This document shows positions 6,559 through 12,031 of a stretch of DNA of 12,031 nucleotides, piece by piece. Within the stretch, counting starts at the first letter, position 1. Each line of letters opens with the position of its first letter. The notes beneath the pieces were generated by a model. That model saw only the letters and a list, made by a program, of their open reading frames with translations. It was not told the origin of the DNA and made no database searches. Source of the stretch: Acetobacteraceae bacterium (GTDB lineage Bacteria > Pseudomonadota > Alphaproteobacteria > Acetobacterales > Acetobacteraceae); NCBI GenBank assembly GCA_027323595.1, contig DAHWBL010000446.1:1-12031 (forward strand). Reading direction: 5' to 3'. The position numbers and the translations under genes were made by a program.

Positions 6559-8216
6559 GTGATCAGCCTGGTATAGCCATTGGTGATCGGATAGCGCCGA
6601 TCCCGGCCAAAGGCCCGCGCGGTGATCTTCACCCCCGGCGGCGCCTGGCGCCTTTTATATTCGGCCCGATCGAGCATCTTCCACACTCGCAGCACCGTGG
6701 CACGGTCATGCCCATCGGCGACCAGCCCATCGACGTCGCGCTCCCCCTCGACCAGCCCTTCGAGAATCGCGTCCAGCACCTCATAGGGCGGCAGCGTGTC
6801 CTGGTCGGTCTGGTCGGGTTTCAACTCCGCCGACGGCGGCTTGGTGATCACCCGCTCGGGCATCACCGCGCCCACCGGGCCAAGCGCGTCGGGAGGAAAA
6901 TTCTCGTTCCGCCACCGCGACAACGCAAACACCGTTGTCTTGTAGACATCCTTCAACACCGAAAAGCCACCGCACATGTCACCGTACAGCGTCGCATACC
7001 CCACCGACATCTCGCTTTTGTTGCCGGTGGTCAGCAGCATGTCGCCAAACTTGTTGGACATCGCCATCAGGATCAGCCCGCGTGAGCGCGACTGGATGTT
7101 CTCCTCGGTGATGTCGGGCGGCCGCCCGACGAAGGATGGCGCGAGCATCTCGTCGAACGCCGCCATCGCCGGCGCGATCGATACCGTATCGCAGCGTATT
7201 CCCAGCGCCGCCGCGCATTCCGCGGCATCTTCCAGGCTCTCGGTGCTGGTATACGGACTTGGCATCATCACCGCGCGCACCCGCGACGCCCCCAGCGCAT
7301 CCACCGCGACCGCCGCGGTCAACGCGCTGTCGATCCCGCCCGACAGACCCAGCAACACGCCAGGAAATCCGTTCTTGTTCACATAATCGGCGAGCCCGCG
7401 CATCATGCAGCGATAAACCAGGCTGAGCCGCTCCTCCTCGGCCGGCAGCGTCTGCGGCGCGCACACCAGGCGCTCGCCGTCGCGATGCCAGTCGGTGATG
7501 GCAAGCGCCTCGCTGAACGCCGGCATCTGCACCGCAAGCGTGCGATCCGCATTCAATACGAAGCCGGCACCATCGAACACCAACTCGTCCTGGCCACCGA
7601 CCTGGCCACAGAAAACGAACGGCAGCCCGGTCTCCACCACCCGCGACACCGCCAGATCGACCCGCAACGGCTGCTTGCGATCCTCGAACGGCGAACCGTT
7701 GATGGACAGCAGCAGTTCCGCCCCGCTTTCCTGCAACCCCTCGCAGACCGTCGGGAACCACCAATCCTCGCACACCATCAACCCGATGCGCAGCCCGCGC
7801 ACCGCCACCGGTCCAGGCGCGGGCCCGGCATCGAACACGCGTTTGTCGTCGAAAACCCCGTAATTGGGCAGCTCATGCTTGGCGCGCCGGGCAACGATCC
7901 GCCCGCCATCGAGCACGAAAGCGGCGTTATACAGCTTCCCCCCGTCCCGCCACGGCCCACCCACGATCAACGCCGGCCCACCATCGGCCGTATCGGCGGC
8001 CAGCGCATCCACCACCGCCTCGCAGGCGGCAACGAAGGCCGGCTTGCGCACCAGGTCCTCGGGCGGATAGCCGGCCACCGAAAACTCCGGCGTCACCACG
8101 ATATCCGCGCCCAGTGCCGCCGCTCGCGCCCGCACCGCGCGGATCGCCGTCAGATTGGCTTCCAGCGCGCCCAGATGCGGGTTGATCTGCGCCAGCGCGA
8201 TACGAAACCCGCTCAT
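6555..8216 (-). CDS. nadE: Glutamine-dependent NAD+ synthetase
   Basis: NadE amidates nicotinate adenine dinucleotide to NAD+, the last step of NAD synthesis, using ammonia released from glutamine. The 553-residue protein is the two-domain form. The N-terminal nitrilase-type glutaminase domain has its Glu-Lys-Cys triad at E44 (VTPEFSVAGYPPEDL), K113 (AKHELPNYGVFDDKRVF) and C149 (MVCEDWW). The C-terminal synthetase domain has the ATP-pyrophosphatase loop SGGIDS (292-297, in LLGLSGGIDSALT), followed by TGNKSEMSVGYATLYGDMCG and the C-terminal KPPSAEL segment. The length is typical of the glutamine-dependent enzyme. The ATG overlaps the stop of the nicotinate phosphoribosyltransferase-like gene (ATGA at 8213-8216), and its own stop overlaps the next GTG, so it sits in the middle of a coupled operon. 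Both neighbours upstream and the pathway fit together. Confidence 0.97.
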   Translation of the reverse strand: MSGFRIALAQINPHLGALEANLTAIRAVRARAAALGADIVVTPEFSVAGYPPEDLVRKPAFVAACEAVVDALAADTADGGPALIVGGPWRDGGKLYNAAFVLDGGRIVARRAKHELPNYGVFDDKRVFDAGPAPGPVAVRGLRIGLMVCEDWWFPTVCEGLQESGAELLLSINGSPFEDRKQPLRVDLAVSRVVETGLPFVFCGQVGGQDELVFDGAGFVLNADRTLAVQMPAFSEALAITDWHRDGERLVCAPQTLPAEEERLSLVYRCMMRGLADYVNKNGFPGVLLGLSGGIDSALTAAVAVDALGASRVRAVMMPSPYTSTESLEDAAECAAALGIRCDTVSIAPAMAAFDEMLAPSFVGRPPDITEENIQSRSRGLILMAMSNKFGDMLLTTGNKSEMSVGYATLYGDMCGGFSVLKDVYKTTVFALSRWRNENFPPDALGPVGAVMPERVITKPPSAELKPDQTDQDTLPPYEVLDAILEGLVEGERDVDGLVADGHDRATVLRVWKMLDRAEYKRRQAPPGVKITARAFGRDRRYPITNGYTRLIT

Positions 8217-9358
8217 CTTCCACCCCGCCCACGCAACAAAAACTCGCGCCCCGCCTTCACCCGCGCCTGCCCGTCATATTCAACGATGTCAGCGGTGGCA
8301 TAGGTCTCGGGCCACACATCGGGAATAAAACTGCCCGTGCCGATCAGATCGATCGGCGCGCGTGCATCCGCCATCACCCGACATTTATCCACGCCAAACC
8401 CCGAACTCGCGGTGATCCGCACCTGCGTCCAACCAGCCTCGTCCAGCGCCTCACGCATCCGCCAGATGCCGGCCGCCGAAACCCCGGTGCCAACCAGATA
8501 TCGCAGTTCGGTGTCGGACCGATACCGCCGGATCGCACCAGGCGCATGGCGCTCCAGCACCGCGTAGCTCTGCTGCGGATCGAGCGTCTCGATGAACCGC
8601 CCGCCATGCGTGTCCAGCCGTACCGACAGCCGTCCGGCCCGGGCCAGATCGCCAAATCGCGCGCACACCGCAAGCGCGTCAGTTATTTCGAACCCAAAAT
8701 AATCAACCAGCACCGTCAGATCGTCATCCGGATAGGTCTCGACGAACATCTCCGCCGCCCGAACCGTGCTCCCGGCGTAGCCGATCAACGCGTGCGGCAT
8801 GGTCCCCAGCCCGCCGCTGCGACCAAAATAATGCGCCGTCGCATCATTGGCGTTGCCGACAAACCCGACCGCCCCCTCCCGCCGCGCCGCCTCGCTGCCG
8901 ACCGAGGCCGCGTAGGCCATCATCTCCTCCATCTGTGCGCCGGCACAGTGGCGCGCCTCCATCGCCAGGAACCCGACATGCGGCAACGCCATCGCCATCT
9001 GATAGGCGTTATGCGCCGCCACACAGGCCGCCCCCAGCTTTTGCAGCAGAATCGTCTCCAGATCCGCCAGCGCCTCGAAACTGCCACCGATATAAACCAG
9101 TGGCTCACCCGCGCCGACCCAACTGCCCTCCGGATGGGTCAGATCGATGTCGAACTCAACCCGCCGCGCCGTCGCCACCTGCTCCAGCCAATCGAGCATC
9201 AGCCGCGGCGCCGACACCACCGGACGGCGCAGGAACAGCGCATAACTCACCCGCGCATCGCCGAACCTGCCGACGATGCCGCGGGTGCGGTTGAAATAAC
9301 TGTCGGTGTGTGCGGCAATCGACGCCGACAGCTCGTCACGACGGGCGGATTTCACCAT
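8213..9358 (-). CDS. pncB: Nicotinate phosphoribosyltransferase-like protein
   Basis: This enzyme is expected to join nicotinate to PRPP to make nicotinate mononucleotide, entry of the Preiss-Handler NAD salvage route. The 381-residue protein has an N-terminal HTDSYFNRTRGIV segment (17-29), GGLGTMPHA with H189 as the likely phospho-accepting histidine, VLVDYFGFE (217-224 region), RLDTHGGRF (247-255), ASSGFGVDK (317-325) and the phosphate-binding IGTGS near 339-343. This pattern fits the NAPRTase/quinolinate phosphoribosyltransferase fold, closer to the shorter archaeal-actinobacterial type than to E. coli PncB. It overlaps nadE by 4 bases, placing the first and last steps of the route together; NadD for the middle step is absent. 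A nicotinamide-specific activity cannot be excluded from sequence alone. Its ribosome binding site is weak. Confidence 0.88.
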   Translation of the reverse strand: MVKSARRDELSASIAAHTDSYFNRTRGIVGRFGDARVSYALFLRRPVVSAPRLMLDWLEQVATARRVEFDIDLTHPEGSWVGAGEPLVYIGGSFEALADLETILLQKLGAACVAAHNAYQMAMALPHVGFLAMEARHCAGAQMEEMMAYAASVGSEAARREGAVGFVGNANDATAHYFGRSGGLGTMPHALIGYAGSTVRAAEMFVETYPDDDLTVLVDYFGFEITDALAVCARFGDLARAGRLSVRLDTHGGRFIETLDPQQSYAVLERHAPGAIRRYRSDTELRYLVGTGVSAAGIWRMREALDEAGWTQVRITASSGFGVDKCRVMADARAPIDLIGTGSFIPDVWPETYATADIVEYDGQARVKAGREFLLRGRGGR

Positions 9359-9391
9359 GCCCGGATCACGCCCCGCATGCCCACCGCACCA

Positions 9392-10792
9392 TCACTGCGC
9401 CGCCACCTGTGCCCGCGGGTCATCGGCCAGCGGGGCCCGGCGGCATTTCAGCTCCTCGGCAAGCTGGAACGCCAGCTCCAGGGATTGCTCGGCATTGAGC
9501 CGCGGATCGCAGAACGTCTCATAGCGCTCTCCCAGATCCGCCTCGCTCAGATGCCGCGCCCCGCCGATGCACTCGGTCACGTCCTGCCCGGTCATCTCCA
9601 CATGCACCCCGCCGGGTGCCACCCCCTCGGCGGCGAGCACATCGAAAAATTCCTTGGTTTCACCAAGGATCGCGTCAAAATCACGCGTCTTCACCTTGGC
9701 CGCGGTGCTGATCGTGTTGCCGTGCATCGGGTCGCACAGCCACACCACCCGGCGGCCCTCGCGCGTCACCGCGCGCAGCAGCGGCGGCAGATTGGCGGCA
9801 ACCTTGTCCGCCCCCTGCCGCACGATCAGGCTCAGCCGCCCGGCCTCGTCATCAGGATTGAGTATCTCGATCAGCCGCAGCAGATCCTCGGTCGAGGTGG
9901 TCGGCCCCACCTTCACCCCGATCGGATTGCGCACCCCGCGCAGGAACTCCACATGCGCGCCGTCCGGCTGGCGCGTCCGATCGCCGATCCACAGAAAATG
10001 CGCCGAACAGGCATACCAATCGCCGGTCGTCGAATCGACCCGCGTCAGCGCCTGCTCATAGGGCAGCAGCAACGCCTCATGGCTGGTATAGAACTCGGTC
10101 TCGCGGATCTGCGGCGTGTTGAGGCTGGTCATGCCGCAGGCGGCCATGAAATTCAGCGTCTCGTCGATCCGCTGCGCCAGATCACGATACCGCCCGGCCA
10201 GCGGTGAGCGCTCGACAAAGCCGAGGTTCCAGCGATGCACCTGATGCAGATCGGCATAGCCACCCTGGGCAAACGCGCGCAGCAGATTAAGCGTGCCGGC
10301 CGACTGATTATACGCCTGCTCCATCCGCGCCGGATCGGGAATGCGCGCCGCCGCGGTGAATTCCGGCCCGTTGATCTGGTCACCGCGATACGAAGGCAGC
10401 GTCACGCCATCGATGGTCTCGGTGTCGGAGCTGCGCGGCTTGGCGAACTGCCCGGCCATGCGCCCCAGCTTCACCACCGGCACACCGGCGCCGAAGGTCA
10501 GCACGACCGCCATCTGCAACAGCACGCGGAAGCTGTCGCGGATGGAGTTGGCGTTGTAATCGCTGAAACTTTCCGCGCAGTCCCCGCCCTGCAACACGAA
10601 CGCCCGCCCGTCCGCCGCCAGCGCCAGCGCCTCGCGCAGCCGGCGCGCCTCGCCGGCGAACACCAATGGCGGATAAGCGCCCAGCCGCTGCTCCACCGCG
10701 CCCAGCGCTGCCTGGTCAGGATAGTCAGGAACCTGGCGAATCGGCCGCGCCCGCCAGCTTTGCGGGCTCCAGCCTGGCCTTTGGGCCGTCAT
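9392..10792 (-). CDS. aroG: Class II 3-deoxy-7-phosphoheptulonate (DAHP) synthase
   Basis: It condenses phosphoenolpyruvate and erythrose 4-phosphate, the first committed step of the shikimate pathway. The 466-residue product is the plant/mycobacterial class II type, not the E. coli type. Metal ligands known from the M. tuberculosis enzyme are recognisable as C72 (LQGGDCAESF), H357 (CDPMHGNT), E399 (HVEMTGQDVTECIGG) and D429 (CDPRLN). Other signatures are VKLGRMAGQFAKPRS (107-121), the RGDQINGP segment (136-143) and GVKVGPTTS (292-300). ATG 10792 is chosen because GGAG lies nine bases upstream (10802-10805) and the following residues match the usual start; a TTG at 10831 would add 13 residues. 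It heads the five-gene minus-strand run, is 33 bases from pncB, and is divergent from aroE. Allosteric control by aromatic amino acids cannot be read here. Confidence 0.96.
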   Translation of the reverse strand: MTAQRPGWSPQSWRARPIRQVPDYPDQAALGAVEQRLGAYPPLVFAGEARRLREALALAADGRAFVLQGGDCAESFSDYNANSIRDSFRVLLQMAVVLTFGAGVPVVKLGRMAGQFAKPRSSDTETIDGVTLPSYRGDQINGPEFTAAARIPDPARMEQAYNQSAGTLNLLRAFAQGGYADLHQVHRWNLGFVERSPLAGRYRDLAQRIDETLNFMAACGMTSLNTPQIRETEFYTSHEALLLPYEQALTRVDSTTGDWYACSAHFLWIGDRTRQPDGAHVEFLRGVRNPIGVKVGPTTSTEDLLRLIEILNPDDEAGRLSLIVRQGADKVAANLPPLLRAVTREGRRVVWLCDPMHGNTISTAAKVKTRDFDAILGETKEFFDVLAAEGVAPGGVHVEMTGQDVTECIGGARHLSEADLGERYETFCDPRLNAEQSLELAFQLAEELKCRRAPLADDPRAQVAAQ

Positions 10793-10801
10793 CGAATTGT
10801 T

Positions 10802-10805
10802 CTCC
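10802..10805 (-). promoter_or_regulatory. Shine-Dalgarno site that decides the DAHP synthase start
   Basis: On the minus strand GGAG lies nine bases before ATG 10792. It would sit inside the coding sequence if the upstream TTG 10831 or ATG 10810 were used, so it favours the 466-residue protein. Confidence 0.55.
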
Positions 10806-10830
10806 AGCATTTCGAGCGGGACTTTAGACA

Positions 10831-10866
10831 AGCCCCAGGGTTAGAGGAAGGGCGGGGCTCGTCCCC
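10831..10866. promoter_or_regulatory. Mutually exclusive short hairpins in the DAHP synthase/aroE control region
   Basis: The 102-base gap between the divergent genes (10793-10894) must hold both promoters, but I find no convincing -35/-10 pair on either strand. It does contain AGCCCC (10831-10836), GGGGCT (10854-10859) and CCCC (10863-10866). The middle segment can pair with either side, so two alternative hairpins compete in the DAHP synthase leader. The stems are only 4-6 bp, and GC-rich DNA makes such pairs by chance. Confidence 0.2.
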
Positions 10867-10894
10867 ATACTTTAACTGATCAGCAGGCGTTCAC

Positions 10895-11740
10895 ATGACC
10901 ATCCCGCAATTTCGCATGGCCGGCGTGATCGGCTGGCCGGTCGCGCATTCACGCTCTCCGGCGTTGCATCGCTTCTGGCTGGACCAGTACGGCATCGACG
11001 GCGCCTATCTGCCGCTCCCCGTCGCCCCCGCGAACCTGCCGGCGGCCCTGCGCGGCCTGGCCGCGCTCGGCTTCGCCGGTGCCAATGTCACCATCCCGCA
11101 CAAGCAGCAAACCGCGACCTTGATGGACCGTCTCGATGACGGCGCCCGCCGCCTCGGCGCGGTCAATCTGGTCATCGTCGAGTCCGATGGCAGCCTCAGC
11201 GGACGCAACACCGACGGCTTCGGCTTCATCGAGAGCCTGCGCGCCGCCATCCCCGGCTGGCGTGCCCCTGCTGTTGCGACAATTCTGGGTGCGGGCGGCG
11301 CCGCCCGCTCGATCATCGACGCGCTGCTGCATGCCGGCGTCGGCGAACTACGCCTCGCCAACCGCACCCGCGCCCGCGCCGACGAACTGCGCGCGGAGTT
11401 CGGCGCGCGGGTCATGCCCCTCGATTGGAACGACCGCGCCGAGTCCCTGGCCGGCTGCGGCCTGCTGGTGAACACCACCAGCCAGGGCATGGTCGGCCAG
11501 CCGGCGCTCGAGATCGATCTGGCGGCGCTGCCGGTGGCCTCCGTTGTCTGCGATATCGTCTACAACCCGCTGGTCACCCCCCTGCTCGCCGCCGCTGCCG
11601 CGCGCGGCAATCCGGTGGTGGACGGGCTTGGCATGCTGCTGCATCAGGCAAGACCAGCCTTCGCAGCCTGGTTCGGCGTGGACCCAGAGGTCAGCGCGGC
11701 ACTAAGGGCGCGAATCGTCGCGACTCTGCCGACAACCTAA
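10895..11740 (+). CDS. aroE: Shikimate dehydrogenase (NADP-dependent)
   Basis: AroE reduces 3-dehydroshikimate to shikimate, the fourth step of the shikimate pathway, in the cytoplasm. The 281-residue protein has the substrate site SRSPALH (19-25), the catalytic lysine K70 in ANVTIPHKQ, N91 and D107 (GRNTDGFGF), the nucleotide-binding loop GAGGAARS (132-139) and NRTRARA (156-162), whose Arg residues fit NADP preference. NTTSQGM (193-199), DIVYNPL (220-226) and GLGMLLHQ (244-251) complete the signature. The length is normal. It is divergent from the DAHP synthase across 102 bases, so two steps of one pathway share a control region. The ATG at 10895 has only a weak upstream AGG; an internal ATG at codon 8 is too late because the family start precedes it. 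Confidence 0.96.
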   Translation: MTIPQFRMAGVIGWPVAHSRSPALHRFWLDQYGIDGAYLPLPVAPANLPAALRGLAALGFAGANVTIPHKQQTATLMDRLDDGARRLGAVNLVIVESDGSLSGRNTDGFGFIESLRAAIPGWRAPAVATILGAGGAARSIIDALLHAGVGELRLANRTRARADELRAEFGARVMPLDWNDRAESLAGCGLLVNTTSQGMVGQPALEIDLAALPVASVVCDIVYNPLVTPLLAAAAARGNPVVDGLGMLLHQARPAFAAWFGVDPEVSAALRARIVATLPTT

Positions 11741-11743
11741 CCA

Positions 11744-11774
11744 CCGGCCATCGCGGAAAATAGCCGAAGGCCGG
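11744..11774 (+). terminator. Inverted repeat after aroE, weak terminator candidate
   Basis: CCGGCC (11744-11749) pairs with GGCCGG (11769-11774), and CGG (11754-11756) with CCG (11764-11766) inside it, three bases after the aroE stop. No T tract follows, so it may be an RNA-end-protecting hairpin or chance. The rest of this 135-base gap before the next gene holds the terminator at 11825-11853. Confidence 0.25.
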
Positions 11775-11824
11775 AGCGCCGCGAATCATATTATTCTGCG
11801 ACCGAATCAAATTCCACCAACATG

Positions 11825-11853
11825 AAAAAGGCGGCTGCCGAAGCAGCCGCCTT
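11825..11853 (-). terminator. Strong intrinsic terminator with UUCG tetraloop for the PEP-CTERM gene
   Basis: AAGGCGGCTGC (11828-11838) and GCAGCCGCCTT (11843-11853) form a perfect 11-bp stem. Read on the minus strand the loop is UUCG closed by a C-G pair, an exceptionally stable tetraloop, and the stem runs into five consecutive U residues (two in the stem plus the A run at 11825-11827). It lies 22 bases after the PEP-CTERM stop codon. On the plus strand the stem is followed by only two T residues, so it would act poorly for aroE. Confidence 0.88.
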
Positions 11854-11875
11854 GATCACACGATGACTGAAAGTC

Positions 11876-12031
11876 TCAGCGGCGGCGGCGAGCAACAGCC
11901 AGACCGACGAGACCGGCACCCAGCAGAGCCAGGGTAGCGGGCTCCGGCACCGGCGGCGGCGGCGCCGGCGGGGTCGAGAGGGTCGCCGAGTAGTTATACA
12001 CGGTGTTGTTCTGGTTCAGCGTCATCGTCAG
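11876..12031 (-). CDS. PEP-CTERM sorting-domain protein, C-terminal end only
   Basis: The frame is open from the right window edge to a TGA at 11876-11878 and gives the last 51 residues. They contain a proline-rich linker (STPPAPPPP), the tripeptide PEP in VPEPATLALLGAG, a hydrophobic helix (LALLGAGLVGLAVA) and a terminal RRRR. This is the complete three-part PEP-CTERM signal, recognised by an exosortase that cuts and sorts exported proteins to the envelope, often in bacteria that make exopolysaccharide. The visible part upstream (TLNQNNTVYNYSATL) is too short to name a function; such proteins are usually exported with a signal peptide at the missing N-terminus. No exosortase gene is in the window. 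A strong terminator follows, so it ends its own transcript. Confidence 0.9.
   Translation of the reverse strand: MTMTLNQNNTVYNYSATLSTPPAPPPPVPEPATLALLGAGLVGLAVARRRR

Noticed and set aside
8546..10207. 553-codon plus-strand open frame antisense to the DAHP synthase and pncB
   Set aside because: It is rich in Arg, His, Pro and Gln with no domain pattern, and covers two well-recognised genes on the other strand. It is a shadow frame caused by high GC at third positions.
10824..10868. Minus-strand 14-residue mini-ORF (MGTSPALPLTLGLV) in the DAHP synthase leader, as a possible attenuator peptide
   Set aside because: It contains no Phe, Tyr or Trp codon and has no Shine-Dalgarno site, so aromatic-amino-acid attenuation by this peptide is not supported.

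Overview
The window looks like a chromosomal housekeeping segment from a GC-rich alphaproteobacterium. Acetobacteraceae or a nearby Rhodospirillales lineage is my inference, from the strong G/C third-position bias, the short GluRS with an HVGN signature, the class II DAHP synthase and the PEP-CTERM protein. I see no phage, transposon, tRNA, rRNA or CRISPR. Coding density is very high, and the longest gene-free stretch is about 210 bp.

Layout from left to right. Positions 1-919 (minus) hold the N-terminal third of the helicase HrpB, cut by the window edge. Positions 920-1128 are a divergent intergenic gap holding two large palindromes, probably a dispersed repeat. Next come three plus-strand genes: an ScsB/DsbD-type membrane disulfide reductase (1129-3162), leucyl/phenylalanyl-tRNA-protein transferase Aat (3236-3904) and the haem membrane protein MsrQ (3989-4873). 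ScsB and MsrQ both move reducing power across the inner membrane for repair of periplasmic proteins; Aat marks cytoplasmic proteins for degradation.

Positions 10792-4874 (minus) form a tightly packed five-gene run in the order class II DAHP synthase, nicotinate phosphoribosyltransferase-like protein, glutamine-dependent NAD synthetase NadE, a 116-residue protein of unknown function and glutamyl-tRNA synthetase GltX. The last three junctions are 4-base start/stop overlaps (ATGA, GTGA, ATGA) and the first gap is 33 bases, so one operon is likely. It joins entry to the shikimate pathway, the first and last steps of NAD salvage by the Preiss-Handler route (NadD is not here) and Glu-tRNA charging. 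The gltX stop directly abuts the msrQ stop at a TGATCA.

Divergent from the DAHP synthase lies aroE (shikimate dehydrogenase, 10895-11740), so the two shikimate-pathway genes share a 102-bp control region. The right edge (11876-12031, minus) is the C-terminal tail of a PEP-CTERM protein, an exosortase substrate. It is followed by a strong intrinsic terminator with a UUCG tetraloop.

I found no clearly new multi-gene system. The items most worth a second look are the palindrome pair at 958-1071, the translationally coupled unknown gene between nadE and gltX, the operon composition itself, the PEP-CTERM tail, and a possible leaderless aat start.
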